Origin: Puccinia triticina
Taxonomy: Eukaryota; Basidiomycota; Pucciniomycetes; Pucciniales; Pucciniaceae
Length of the DNA stretch: 64,000 bases
Direction: 5' to 3'
Assembly (NCBI RefSeq): GCF_026914185.1
Contig: NC_070564.1
Span: 4,712,001 to 4,776,000, forward strand
A model generated the notes under the pieces. The model did not search any database and was not told where the DNA came from. It saw only the letters and a program-made list of their open reading frames with translations. Positions 1 to 11,339 of this stretch are shown here, in pieces. Made by a program: the position numbers and the translations under genes. Position 1 is the stretch's first letter; each line of letters begins with the position of its first letter.

Positions 1-355
1 GTGTGTGCCGGTCATTGAGTGGGATCAGACCCACTCAATGACCGGTGTTTGCTGGTCATCAAGTGGGATTAGACCCACTCAATGACCGGTGTGTGCCGTT
101 CATCAAGTGGGTATGTGTACCTGCTCGATGATTGGCGTGTGCCGGTCATCGAGCCGGTATGTGTATCCGCTCAATGACTGGCATGTGCCGGCCATTGAGC
201 GGGTATGTTTACCCGCTTGGTGACCGGACTGTGCCGGTCATCGAGCGGGTTGTGTACCGGGTCAATGACTGGCGTGTGCCGGTCATCGAGTGAGTATGTG
301 TACCCGCTTGATGACCGGACTGTGCCGGTCATCAAGCAGGGTGTGTACCCTTTCA
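1..355. repeat. Hairpin-forming minisatellite (CCGGTCATCGAG family)
   Basis: Tandem units of roughly 45-50 bp alternate CCGGTCATCGAGCGGGT and ACCCGCTCAATGACCGG around a short spacer, so each unit can fold on itself. The same family recurs at 47690-48260 and 53990-54450, and in decayed form at 59840-60250. The long reading frames across it are repeat artefacts. Confidence 0.9.
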
Positions 356-691
356 TCATGTTGACTGAGAGGATCCCTCCCAGTCTACATAAAAGCTCTG
401 TGGGCTTGTTGACCAGGAAGGTTTCTTCCTGGTATGTAATAAAGCTGAGCATTCAGCTCAGAGTAGGTTGTGTTATATATATATATATATATACATATAT
501 ATACATAGCTCAGACTCAGCTTGGTGTGCCTCAGTATTGTGCACTGCACCAGAGTTCAGTTGAGCAATGTGCAGGAATTCCAGGATTTACCACCCTGGGA
601 TTCATTGGTATGAGCCTTGTATAAATGGGCATTTGACTCAAGTATGCTGCATGTCAACTTGCAGCAGTTTCTCGAGTTTTTTTTCATAGTG
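1..691. mobile_element. CACTA-like TIR element, right part only
   Basis: The right terminus ends at 691 with TTTCATAGTG. Its reverse complement starts CACTATGAAAA and then follows the same order of blocks as the complete element at 2534-3453 (an A-run, then CTCGAG/CTCTAG, AAACTGC and TTGACATGC). The left end lies outside the window. The body holds the hairpin minisatellite at 1-355. The element splits a copia gag frame that resumes on the minus strand at 692. The target duplication cannot be checked because one end is missing. Confidence 0.6.
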
Positions 692-1300
692 AACCGCATC
701 ATGGTGAGCTATATCCCTTAACTTGGCAATGATGTCTTTTGGGTTGGCCAAAAGCTCTGCATTGCTGATGAGTGTCTCCATCAAGGAAGGCTGTTTCCTA
801 GATATTCAAGCAATAATCGTGCAGCTAAGTATAGTAGCTGGAACATCTAGACCCATAGCCGCGAATTCAGCAAGCATAGCTTCAAGTCTAGTGATGTATC
901 AATTTATGTCGTTGTCATATTGAATATCTTCCCATTTGCGCCAAGCGTGGTAAATGGTGAGGACCATTCTGATCCCCAGAAGACGGTCCATCAAGAGTTT
1001 ATTGATCATATTTTCTGAGTTCAAACTTTGGAGCTTGGCTCCCTGCATCCCTTTCATCCAGATCCGCATCCATCTCCTCTGTTCCTTCTTAAGATCACCT
1101 TCCTCCTCATTCCAAACATCAACAACCACTGCCAAGGATCCAAACCCCCGGCGAACATCTCAAAACCACCTCCAACCAAAGCTATCCTTGATCTTTTCCG
1201 CGCTCATCTCTACGGACCACCGCCACGAGGTCAGCCTAAACAGCAACAATCCCCTCACACGACTGCCGCTGCCTAGTACGGACAGGAGTCCCTCACCGGC
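692..1300 (-). pseudogene. Copia-type gag remnant
   Basis: On the minus strand the frame reads like the UBN2-type Gag of Ty1/copia elements, with segments such as LLMDRLLGIRM, RKWEDIQYDNDI and RLEAMLAEFAAMG. Two in-frame TGA codons (899-901 and 806-808) sit where Arg is expected, and both lie in a TTGA context. The frame is cut at 691 by the CACTA-like element. The stretch 950-1300 is homologous in inverted orientation to 14165-14510, so at least two relics of this family exist here. Gag would form the particle shell; this copy is dead. Confidence 0.65.
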
Positions 1301-1844
1301 GCCCAAATCCATGCCGCCAGGGGTCCTATTAGCACCAAAATGGTATGATGGCTGACCAAGCAGTCGCTGATGTCTTGGGGATGTCCTTAGGCGTGGGTTT
1401 TCATGAACGAGTTGAATAACAACAGCCAGCGCGGGCCATGGTAGTTGAACCCAAGCAACGCTATCCCCGGCGCCGTCGGCCGACCCGCCTGCTTGTGTAA
1501 GATTATAATTGCCAAGATGGTTGCGTGTTTTTTTTGTTGCTGTTGCGGAGGTGGGCCGATATTGGGTCGGAGGTGGACAAGGGCGCGTGCGGGAGCCAGG
1601 AGACCAAAGGCATAGGTGTGGTGGCTTGGAGCATTGCAGGGCTTGCACGGACGGCTGCTAGACCATTCCTTTGCGGCCGGGATTGCCGGAATGAAGAGAG
1701 ACAGCCGGGTTGTCGTGATCATGCTGGCTGACCCCAGTTGCAATCAGGCTGATATCTATGGTGATTAGGATGTTTGATCCAGTCTTTGACACCAATTTTT
1801 TCATGAGTGCAAGCTCCGGACAATCCGGCGTGCAGATGCAAGAC
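1301..1844. other. Intergenic, no gene recognised
   Basis: Moderately GC-rich DNA. Open frames exist on both strands, but none shows a recognisable domain or splice structure. It separates the gag relic from an LTR relic. Confidence 0.4.
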
Positions 1845-2470
1845 TGCAAGCCTAAGTCTCTTATGTGACTACAGGACACAAGAAAAAAAGGGGGGAATCT
1901 GGTTGGATTTCTTGGGATAAAGAAATACAAACAGAAGGAGAGAAAGAAAGAGAGAAAAAGAGAAAATCAGGCCTAGACTTTAAGTCTTTTAATAATTGAT
2001 CTGGGTTATTCTCAACCTGGAAAAGTTGGATGCCAGCTGTGCAAGGCCAAGAGAGTGCAACAGCCTCCACTCACAACAAGGAATTGTTGGTGGGATTCAG
2101 AAGTAGGGTTACTACTCTGCTCTGATTTTATAGGTCTAATCAGAGAGAACCTTTTGATCTTTGATGATTGAAAGAGTTAAAGAAATGAAGAAGCAATCAA
2201 GAGCAACAGAGTTTCACTCTGGATAAGCAAGGTTCAGTGAAAGAGTTTACTTACTGTCAATATCCTAGGCGCCTGTGACAGTAGGTATACTGGGAGTGTT
2301 GTAAACTCTTAGGTGGTGATCCTGGGTTATCTGGGGTGTGGTTCTGGTGTGCTGAAGTCTGTAGATCCTCCTCAGGCAAGGGGGATCCTGACTTTGAAAA
2401 ATTTCACAGTTTGCTTATGTAATATGTACATGTGGTTTGGCGCGCGTGGTAGCACTTGCACGTCACAACT
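1845..2470 (-). mobile_element. Diverged, truncated LTR of family A
   Basis: The reverse complement matches the 3' two-thirds of the LTR of the chromodomain gypsy element (27419-28353). Shared blocks include the cacgtcacaact, tttggcgcgc and actgggagtgttgtaa segments and the gtgactacaggacacaag end. The part corresponding to the LTR start is missing beyond about 2470. It differs more from the other copies than they do from each other, so it is an older insertion. Confidence 0.75.
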
Positions 2471-2533
2471 TGGCGTAGTTTTCAAAGCTTGATTAACGTG
2501 GTGTTCAAGTTGCTTGATCTTGAGAGCCGCGTA

Positions 2534-3453
2534 CACTGCAAGAAAAACTCTAGAAACTGCTTGCAGTTGAGATGCAAGAGCTCAAGGCAAGCTGTGCCTC
2601 ATGCAAGAATCAAGCACTGGTTGATTCCATGCACATTGTCTAATTTATGCAAGAGTGAGTCTAAGGTACAAAAAACTAAGTACAGGAGTTGATACCTGTG
2701 CAAATTCCCCTTTCATGTGCACATACCCCTTTCATGTGCACATACCCCTTTCATGTGCATATATCCCTTTTGTATGCATTCACCCCTTTCATAATGTGTA
2801 CATAGCCCTTTATGTGCACATACCCCTTTCATGTGTGTATATCCCTTTCATGTGCATGTATCCCTTTCACAATTTTTACATACCCCTTTCATCATGAGTT
2901 CATGACCCTTTCATGTTTACATGTCCCCTTTGAGTTTTTTAGATCCCTTTTAATACCCCTTTCATCATTCAGGTTTACATACCCCTTTGATGTTTACATA
3001 TCCCTTTCATGTGCAAATACCCCTTCTGCACAAACCCCTTTCATGCATAAATACCCCTTTCATGCATACATACCCCTTTCATCATGTGTACATATCCCTT
3101 TTATGTGTTAATACACCTCCTCACATTCCCCTCTCATGCGTACATATCTCTTTCATCTGTACATATCCCTTTCATGAGTACATGCCCTTTTTATGTTATT
3201 CTGTCTGGATTCAATAGTGCATGGAGTGTTTAATAAAAGAAAATGAAAGGGTGCTCAGGGGGATGCTCATTTGCCTCAGCCTACTGCATGAGCACTACAG
3301 CATGTTCAAAATTGAGATGCTGAACAAGGTACACAGTCACACTCAAGGTACACCAGCACGGAATTTGGGTGCTTGACTCCAGCTTGAGCTGAAGCTTGAT
3401 TGAAGCTTGCTGCATCTCAACTGCAAGCAGTTTCTAGAGTTTTTCTTGCAGTG
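2534..3453. mobile_element. Complete CACTA-like non-autonomous element (920 bp)
   Basis: The ends are near-perfect inverted repeats of about 45 bp starting CACTGCAAGAAAAACTC. They are flanked by a direct 3 bp duplication GTA at 2531-2533 and 3454-3456. A CACT- terminus with a 3 bp duplication is the hallmark of the CACTA (EnSpm) superfamily. Subterminal inverted motifs with CAAGC and AAGCTTG repeats lie just inside. There is no transposase; the body is a minisatellite (2700-3195). It must have been moved by a transposase encoded elsewhere. Confidence 0.85.
2700..3195. repeat. Tandem array of about 20 bp CCCCTTTCATGTGCACATA units
   Basis: Around 25 imperfect copies of CCCCTTTCATGTGCACATA with changes such as CATAATGTGTACATA. 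The repeat encodes YPFHVHIPLS-like periodic peptides in one frame, which is an artefact of the unit length rather than a gene. It fills the core of the CACTA-like element. Confidence 0.9.
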
Positions 3454-3469
3454 GTAGTGCTGGATCATC

Positions 3470-3834
3470 TATAGAAGAAGCTTCAGCTTGATTTTTTGTG
3501 TCCCCCAGGGCGTCCTCTGCCACTGTAATTCCAGCGTGATGTTTGTCCTCAACCCCTCCGCTGTTGCACTTGCACAGTTTGAGAGGCTCTAATAGGTGGC
3601 CCCCCTTTAAATAATGCCTTCAATGCGACGCGCTGGGGGCCATCCACCCACTATTTTAAACCCTGCTAGACAGGGATGGATAGTGGGTCTAGTTTGTGGT
3701 GTTTGGATTTTGTGTTAGGGAGGCTTGTTTTTTTGAAAGGGGGAACACTTGCATTTTTTTTTTGTAATTTGGTTCATTTGTAGGGGGAACCCTTGATCTT
3801 TGTTTCTGTGTTTCTCTGTCTTTAATAAACTTGG
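3470..3834 (-). mobile_element. Helitron-type 5' end remnant
   Basis: Read on the minus strand, it begins TCCAAGTTTATTAAAG immediately after an A at 3835. This matches the 5' end of the complete Helitron at 24666, which begins TCCAAGTATATTAAAG. Further in, both share AACCCTTGAT, the GGCCCCCC block, the TTGCACTTGC segment and a CTTGCTAGACA/CCTGCTAGACAG stretch. No CTRR hairpin end was found to the left, so the 3' part is missing or too diverged. Confidence 0.6.
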
Positions 3835-4332
3835 ATTGAAAACAATGACCACCTTCATGTGCATGTAAATAATATGAATTGAACCCCAAGAATTCATCTC
3901 AATCAACAAACAGTTCAAATTGAATTATGATTTGACTGTGGGCATTGTGTCTTAGTGGTTTCAACTGCATTCCAGTTGTATTCCAGTTGACTCTTGCATG
4001 ACTTCTGGATGATTTATGCATGAATCCAGGATCAGTTTCAGATCATTTGTGAATTAGTTCCAGAATTTTTCATTACTTCTTACACTACTTTCATCAAAGG
4101 CATTCAGCACAGTTACAGAAAAAGGGTACAGTATGGCACTCTCTGGAGAGTGCGTTGAAATCCCCCCTGGTGCTTTGTCACACACCATTTAAAGGACTGG
4201 CTGTCATGTATGTAAGGTAAGGTGGAAAGGTCTGTGAAAACCTCTGCACAGTCACTGTGCATGTGACATGTTGAAAGTGCTAACTGCATGTCAGGATCCG
4301 GACAGCTTGTCATGTACACTATACAGGACTTC
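3835..4332. other. Intergenic, no gene recognised
   Basis: AT-rich DNA with short repeats of CATTCCAGTTG and GGATCA type. No coding frame with recognisable content. The family A solo LTR was inserted at its right edge. Confidence 0.4.
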
Positions 4333-4543
4333 TGTGAGCCTGATTCTCTATAGTGACTACAGGACACAAGAAAGAAAGGGGGAAATAGTTGGATTTCTTT
4401 GGATAAAGAAAATACAACTATGAGAGAGATAGAGAAATAGAAAAGAGAAACAAGACAGGATCAGGATAAGGAGATATACTAGGTTAATCTAGTGGGAATG
4501 CACGTCCACTGGCAATGCTACTCTTCAGAAGAGTGCTGCTAAG

Positions 4544-5026
4544 TGTTAGAATCTGCGTGTGGTTTGCGGTGTACACGGTAAATTCCTAGACGAACTTGGA
4601 CAATGACGTCACGAGTGTCAATACTTCAAATCAAAAGCGGTGTTGACCATTTCCTTTCGAACTCACTTGACCGCTTCCCTTCTTTCTTTCCTCATCTTGA
4701 CATCATCTTTCACCGCGGTCAACAACACTTTTCAATCATTGATTGCGCGGTATTTCGTTGAGGTCATCAGTCTAGGCGACTAATTTATAGGTTCTTAGTT
4801 TTTCTTTTTACCCCATCCTGTTGACCATGTACTTTATCTAATCACCATTTATTCTATTAGTCATAAAAGTCCTAGTGTGTGGTGGTGGTTATATCTCAGT
4901 CTTGTTCTCATTCTATCATTGTTCCTGTTTTATTAGGTAAAAGATCTCTTAAAAATTATTCTCATTGCATTTTTCTTTTCCTATTATTTTACTGAAATTT
5001 ACTGTTTTATTAGCCTGAATTTCTCA
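4544..5026 (+). repeat. 5' LTR of copia element 1
   Basis: 483 bp, starts TGTTAGAATC and ends TTTCTCA. The sequence just inside (TTATCAGTACGG from 5029) may be the primer binding site; it only partly resembles the initiator-Met PBS common in copia elements. Confidence 0.95.
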
Positions 5027-5068
5027 CATTATCAGTACGGTAGCTTCAAAACAGGAACAAACCACGAT

Positions 5069-5775
5069 ATGTCGGACGTTGACGTTGAAGATAAATCAAG
5101 CCGATCTTTGATTGGTAAACTCGACAACCTCAATTTTCCGTCGTGGTCAATTCAAATGAGAACGTACCTCAAGAGCAAAGATCTCTGGGAAATCTGCTCG
5201 GGCGAGGTACTCAATCTAGCTAAGAAGAAGGTCAAAGCAACTGCAAATCTTTTGATCAGTCACTTGAGCAAAATCGCCTTGGAAGCCGTCGTAACCGCAG
5301 AAAACAAGGATAAACCCAACAAAATCTGGAGTGCGATTGTTGATTGATATGCTTCAGCCTCGATAAACAATAAGGCACAAATCTGGCTCAAGTTCATGCA
5401 ATATGAATATGGCGGTGACCTCAAGAATTATCTGGTTGACTGCCAGAAGATGATCAGAGAATTTTCAATCTTTCAACTTGGTATTCCTGACGACATCGTT
5501 TCTATTTCAGTCCTTGCTAAATTATCAAAGGATTACTGGAATGTTGTTGATAATATCATCATGAACGAATCAATCATTTTCTTTCCAAGTCAAACTCTTC
5601 AAAACTTCAAGAGCTCGTTTATATGAAAGAAACTCAAGTTGTTGCCTCTACTTCTAAATCTGAGTCCACTTTAAAAATCAAAAAGGACACCGCTTCTGCT
5701 TACAAATCCAAAGCCGAAAAATCTAAAAGACCGAAACCGGCTCATCCATGCTCAGCGGGGAAACACAATCCCTTA
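5069..5775 (+). pseudogene. Copia 1 Gag, N-terminal part (broken)
   Basis: The ATG at 5069 opens a copia Gag (MSDVDVEDKSS...), with the typical NFPSWSIQMRTYLKSKDLW region near residues 25-45. An in-frame TGA at 5345-5347 (GAT TGA TAT, probably once CGA) and a small frameshift near 5620 break it. The frame then runs through a lysine-rich segment to a CxxGxHNP motif, where the CACTA-type element was inserted at 5776. The matching second half of the Cys/His motif (AYHPAW) resumes at 6849. Copia element 2 has the same motif uninterrupted. Gag would package the element RNA. Confidence 0.85.
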
Positions 5776-6848
5776 CACTACAAACATTTATTATTTTGCC
5801 CAAAAAAAAAAAAAAAAGTCAACATGAAAAAAATAAAACCAAAATTTCACTCAGGGGAACAAACTGAGCATGCTGAGCCAAAAAAAATAAAATGTCCCAA
5901 ACTGAGCAAAAAACATTGGACAATGTTTTGGGATGGTTTTTTTTCATGGGCCTGGCGGGCCTGGAGCGGGCTTGAGCGGGCCTTGAGTGGGCCTGAGATG
6001 GGCCTGCCCCAAAAGCACATTGGGTCAGTATTAAAGAAGTTTTACCTTGCCCTGGGAGCTTCTTGGGCTTTTGATGGGCCCAAATCTCAACATGGGCTTT
6101 TGGTGGTCTAGAAGTATCAACCCGGGCTACTGAATAGCCCATGGGCCTTTGAATTCCCAGAAAGCCCACCATGAGCCCCCACATAGCTAATGGGCTCTTG
6201 GTGGCCCATGAAGATCCCTATGGGCCAACAGATACTTCCAATGGAAAAGTTCCATCGTGGGATCCCATGGGCTTTTTGCTTCCTTTCTGGGCCACAAAAA
6301 GCCCATGGGGAGCTTTTTGGACCACCAAAAGCCCATGAGGATATCTGTTGGCCCATGGAGATCTTCATGGGCCACCAAAAGCCCATGAGGGTATCTGTTG
6401 GCCCATGGAGATCTTCATGGGCTACCAACAACCCATTAGCTATGTGGGGGCTCATGGTGGGCTTTCTGGGAATTCAAAGGCCCATGGGCTATTCAGTAGC
6501 CCGGGTTGATACTTCTAGACCACCAAAAGCCCATGTTGAGATTTGGGCCCATCAAAAGCCCAAGAAGCTCCCAGGGCAAGGTAAAACTTCTTTAATACTG
6601 ACCCAATGTGCTTTTGGGGCAGGCCCATCTCGGGCCCACTCAAGGCCCGCTCAAGCCCGCTCCAGGCCCGCCAGGCCCGTGAAAAAAAACCATCCCAAAA
6701 CATTGTCCAATGTTTTTTGCTCAGTTTGGGACATTTTATTTTTTTGGCTCAGCATGCTCATTTTGTTCCCCTGAGTGAAATTTTGGTTTTATTTTTTTCA
6801 TGTTGACTTTTATTATTTTTTTGGGCAAAATAATAAATGTTTGTAGTG
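5776..6848. mobile_element. Fold-back CACTA-type element (1073 bp)
   Basis: The whole element is one near-perfect inverted repeat centred near 6312. The left end starts CACTACAAACATTTATTATT and the right end is its complement. It is flanked by the 3 bp duplication TTA (5773-5775 and 6849-6851). The arms contain many GGGCTTTTGG and GCCCATGAGG motifs. The open frames on both strands are mirror images of each other and are not genes. It interrupts the Gag Cys/His motif of copia element 1 and is younger than that element. Confidence 0.93.
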
Positions 6849-7952
6849 TTAGCTTATCATCCTGCCTGGCGTTATTTTAAACTCACGGAGGCCAAACAAG
6901 AAGCATTACGTCCTGCTGATCCCAAGGCTCATTTGGTTTTGGCCGAAGTGACGGACACCGTGTCAGACGACGAACACAATTACAATGTTATAGAAGCATC
7001 TGCTTTCATTATTAGCTCTACCGGTGGCGGAACTTCTCCAGTCCTCGATTCTGGTGCCTCTCATCATATGGTTAACGGCCTATCCGTCTTTACCAAGTTA
7101 AAAGATGTCAATATCAAAATTTATACCGGTAATCCGAGTCATCAAGTCTCTGCAACTGCGATTGGCAATGTAGTTATTTTAGACGATTCTGGAGCGCGAA
7201 TTAAACTCAACAATGTTTTATACGCTCCTAATCTTCATAGACCGTTAATCTCTATGAATCGTCTCTTTAGTAAAATTACCTCCCTTTCCAAAAACTCGAA
7301 TTCTTTTAACGTTAACTTTGATAATAGTTTTAGCTTATCTGGAAAGATTCAAAACAACATCTTGGAACTTTCCAATACCTTTGAAATGAAGACTTCCATT
7401 TCCTCGTATCACTCAGCGCACAAGTCTGCGGATTGGCACGCGAGACTTGGACACCCTAGCTTTCCTTACCTTAAACGTGTCATACCCAATTGTGAAGAGG
7501 TCGACTGTGATACATGTAAGATGTGCAAGGGGATAAAGAAGCCCTTCAACGGAAAGTTTACGCCAACCAGCGCAGTTCTTGAAGCAATCCACCTTGACTT
7601 GGTTGGAACTTTTCAAACTTGTTTGGCTGGTGGCACCCAATACTTTCTTAGTATTGTCGATCAGCACTTGGGCTTCAAAACCGTAAAGCTTTTGAGACAC
7701 AAATCTGAAACTTTGAACAAGTTTGAAGAATATGTGTTATGGGCAGAAAATCACACGGGTCAGACTGTCAAGCAAGTTATCTTGGACAATGGCGGAGAAT
7801 TTAAGAGCATTTTCTTTGACAAATTCTGTCGAAGCCAAGGCATTAGTCAACATTTTGCGCCTGCCTATACGCCACAAAATAACGGCATGGCTGAACGTTC
7901 TAATTGAGCAATCTTAGATAAAGCCCGATGTCTGTTTGCGCAGGCTAATCTT
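6849..7952 (+). pseudogene. Copia 1 protease and integrase (broken)
   Basis: After the fold-back element the frame continues with the end of Gag. The aspartic protease motif follows (VLDSGASHHM, near 7042). Then come the integrase HHCC zinc domain (WHARLGHP...CDTCKMCKG, 7434-7530) and the catalytic core (HLDLVG, ILDNGGEFKS, TPQNNGMAER), so the D,D,E residues are visible. A TGA at 7905-7907 directly after AERSN interrupts the frame in a TTGA context, where CGA (Arg) would fit. Integrase would insert the cDNA into the genome. Confidence 0.88.
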
Positions 7953-10061
7953 TTGCCTTGTTACTGGGCAGAAGCTGTTATGACAGCAACTGATCTGTGT
8001 AATCTTCTGCCATCAAGTACTCGAAAATTTAGGATCCCTTATCACTCTTTCTTCAAAAGAGATTGCAACATTTCAAAGCTTTGTTCTTTTGGTTGCCTAG
8101 CGTATTTACTGATCCCTGAGGCAATGAGGGTCAATAAATTACTTCCGCAATCGGAAAAAGCTATTTTTCTCGGCTACGCAAATGATTTCTCAACCTATTG
8201 GTTTATCAGGATTGAATCCAAGACTTTCTGTACAAGCAGAAATGTAACCTTTGATGAAAGCGTTTTCCCTTCCTTGTCAAACAAAAGTATAGATCAATCA
8301 AGTTTTTACTTTAATCTGTTTGAGATAATTCCGGAAATCGATGAGGAAGATGGTGAAACTTTTCAACCGTACCCAAATCAAGAATTGCTTGTTGATAACA
8401 ATTCCGATCTCATTTGTCCCTCAAATGAAACAATTGGCGACGTTTCCTCTGAAAACATATTGTCTCATTGTCGGAGGGGGGTACCAGAGAATTTCAATTC
8501 TGCTTCATCCAAAGATGATACTCTGTCTTACGATCAAGTTATGAATCGAGCTGACAAGGAAAAGTGGAGACTTTCACTTTACAAGGAGAAGACTAATATG
8601 GAGAGCTACGATGTCTGGGACATCATTGATAAAAGTCAAACCAATAAACCTCTAAACTGTACTTGGGTATTCAAAATTAAACCTGAATCATCCAATCAAG
8701 CAGAAGAGTATAAATCTAGACTCTGCGTTCAAGGGTTTAGAGAAGTTTTTGGGAAAGACTATTGTTTTACGTTCGCTCCGACAGGGAAACTTGTTTCTCT
8801 CCAGCTACTAGTCACGTTTGCGCTCCAGAATAACTTTCAATTTCATCAAATTGACGTTAAATGTGCTTTCCTCAATGCGCCAATCAGAGAGAGAATTACT
8901 CTTAATCCTCCTCCAGGCATTGAGGTACCACCTGGCAAGGTCTTACTTTTGAAGAAGGCGCTTTACGGCTTGAAGCAAGCCCCAAAAGAGTGGCACTTAA
9001 CTCTTTCCTCATGGCTTCTATCCGTTGGTTTCAATCAAAGTTATGCGGAAACCTGTGTCTTCTGGTCCTCAAATACTTGGCTGTACGTTCATGTTGACGA
9101 TATCGCGATTTTTAGTCCAGAACCGGAAATATTTAAAAACCTAATTCAAAAAAGGTTCAAGATAAAAGATCTTGGAAGCGCCAAAAACTTACTCGGCATG
9201 AAAGTTACTCAATCTTTGGACTCGGTTCATTTCACTCAGACACATTAAATTGAGGAAACCTTGGCAAAGTACAGTTGCGCAGATTTGATTCCACTTGCTA
9301 CGCCAATGAAACCTGGTTCTCATCTTGTCAAGGCTTCGAAATCTGAAGTTGAACAGCTTGACAACATGAATGTACACTATCGTGGATTAGTTGGAGCACT
9401 TAACTATCTTAGTGTCACAACTCAACCAGATATTACTTTTACCGTTGGTTGTCTTTCTCAATTTCTGAAATCTCCGGGAATTCATCATTGGGACGCGGCG
9501 GCACACTGTTTACGCTACTTAAAAGGATCTAAAGACTTCGGAATTACACTTCGAAAGACTCCAGTCGGTCAAGCAGATTTCGTCTCTTACGTCAATGCCA
9601 GTTGGGCTAGCTGTCCAATTACTTCTAAGTCAACAACGGGATACCTGGTTCTTTGGAATGAAAATTTGATATCTTGGCATTCGAAAAAGCAAGCTAAAAC
9701 TTTGTTGTCTTTGACTGAGGCGGAATACGTTGCTATCACTGAAGTTACAAAGGAACTTCTTTGGTTAAAAACGGTATCTGATTCCGCTCTAAAGATTCAC
9801 ATATCTTTACCCTTCAAGATCTATGAAGATAATCAAGGCGCCATAATGTTGGCAAATAACAAAGCTAATCACTCAGCGTTTAAAACCAAGCACATGAATC
9901 TTTGTTTCCATTTCATACAATCGGAAATAATTGCTGAAACAATTACCTTGGTCTTCAAACGAACCCATCTGATGCTTGCGGACTTCCTTACAAAATCAAT
10001 AGGCAGATCCTCAATTTTCAAAGTACTCAAAGTTCTTCGCGCCGGTATGCCCCCACCTTAA
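7953..10061 (+). pseudogene. Copia 1 reverse transcriptase and RNase H (broken)
   Basis: Reverse transcriptase is recognisable from NCTWVFKIK (about 8657) through HQIDVKCAFLNAPI, with the catalytic YVHVDD box near 9085-9105. A TAA at 9246-9248 interrupts the frame, which resumes with IEETLAKYS. RNase H follows with TEAEYVAITE, EDNQGAI and the DFLTKSIG end. The first RNase H catalytic position reads YVNASW where copia elements usually have an Asp, consistent with a G-to-A change. The region ends at 10061, just before the polypurine tract. Confidence 0.88.
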
Positions 10062-10071
10062 CGGCTTGGTG

Positions 10072-10081
10072 CATGGGGGTG
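10072..10081 (+). promoter_or_regulatory. Polypurine tract of copia element 1
   Basis: GCATGGGGGTG directly abuts the 3' LTR start at 10082, as expected for the plus-strand priming site of an LTR retrotransposon. Confidence 0.7.
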
Positions 10082-10564
10082 TGTTAGAATCTGCGTGTGG
10101 TTTGCGGTGTACACGGTAAATTCCTAGACGAACTCGGACGATGACGTCACGAGTGTCAATACTTCAAATCAAAAGCGGTGTTGACCATTTCCTTTCAAAC
10201 TCACTTGACTGCTTCCCTTCTTTCTTTCCTCATCTTGACATCATCTTTCACCGCGGTCAACAACACTTTTCAATCATCAATTGCGCGGTATTTTGTTGAG
10301 GTCATCAGTCTGGGCAACTAATTTATAGGTTCTTAGTTTTTCTTTTTACCCCATCCTGTTGAACATGTACTTTATCTAATCACCGCTTATTCTATTAGTC
10401 ATAAAAGTCCTAGTGTGTGGTGGTGGTTATATCTCAGTCTTGTTCTCATTCTATCATTGTTCCTGTTTTATTAGGTAAAAGATCTCTTAAAAATTATTCT
10501 CATTGTATTTTTCTTTTCCTATTATTTTACTGAAATTTACTGTTTTATTAGCCTGAATTTCTCA
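10082..10564 (+). repeat. 3' LTR of copia element 1
   Basis: 483 bp, about 97% identical to the 5' LTR. The differences are almost all transitions, several at CpG positions. Confidence 0.95.
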
Positions 10565-11339
10565 CTAAGCTGTGCTAGAAAGTGCTACAGCCTCCTCTCA
10601 CTAAAGAAATGTAGAGGGTCTCTGGATTAGATAAGTTTAATCCAGCCACAATTTTTTAGCTTCTTTCTGGATAGTCAAGGTTCTTAAAGGGAAACCTGAG
10701 GGACAGCCCTGTAATCTAGATTTGAGGCAAAGGACAGCAGATAAGAAGGGACATCCCTGTGATCAATGATGAGGCAAAGGCCAGCAGATATGGAGGGACA
10801 GCCCTGTCATCAAAAGAAGGCAAAGGCCAGCAGAAAAGAGTAGATCAAGCAAGACACAGAGTTGTACCTCTGAGATAAACAAGGTTCAGTGAAAGAGGTT
10901 ACTTACTTTCAATATCCTAGGCGCCTGTGACGGTGGGTATACTGGGAGTGTTGTAAGCTCTTTGGTGGTGATCCTGGGGTTATCTGGGGTGTGGTTCTGG
11001 TGTGCTGAAGTCTGTAGATCTACCTCAGGCAAGGGGGATCCTGACTACGAAAATTTTCACAGTTTGCTTATGTAATTTACATATGTACCTGTGGTTTGGC
11101 GCGCCTGGTAGCGCTGACACGTCACAACTGCGCATACGCACCACAACTCAATAACTCAAGGAAGGAGTATAGTTACAAGGAATTGATAAGTTGTAACTAG
11201 GGTTAAAATTGCATGAGGAAACAGAATATGAAGTGAAAACAAGGTTATCTCATAAGATGAAAAAGATATGAAGTAATTCATATGTAAAAAGTATATAAAG
11301 GCAGACTTTAGGTCAGCTGAGTTGACTCTAAGGCTGACA

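Larger units (their letters stand above)
4544..10564 (+). mobile_element. Ty1/copia retrotransposon 1, full length but decayed
   Basis: Two 483 bp LTRs (TGTTAGAAT...TTTCTCA) flank a Gag-Pol region in copia order: gag, protease, integrase, reverse transcriptase, RNase H. A perfect 5 bp target duplication ctaag lies at 4539-4543 and 10565-10569. The LTRs differ at about 13 positions, nearly all transitions. The coding part has several in-frame stops, a small frameshift and a CACTA-type insertion, so it cannot move by itself. Confidence 0.95.
4333..11339 (-). mobile_element. Solo LTR of family A, split by copia element 1
   Basis: The two flanks of copia element 1 (4333-4543 and 10565-11339) together form one family A LTR of about 980 bp on the minus strand. 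Its termini are TGTCAGCC and GGCTCACA read on that strand. The flanking 5-mers are acttc (4328-4332) and actgc (11340-11344), a one-mismatch target duplication. No internal gypsy sequence is attached, so this is a recombined solo LTR. Confidence 0.85.

Noticed and set aside
2655..3217. ORFs encoding YPFHVHIPLS-type repeats
   Set aside because: Direct product of the roughly 20 bp tandem unit, whose frame shifts along the array; not a protein gene.
5819..6806. Several long ORFs on both strands
   Set aside because: They are mirror images caused by the inverted repeat of the fold-back element; no domain and no independent support.
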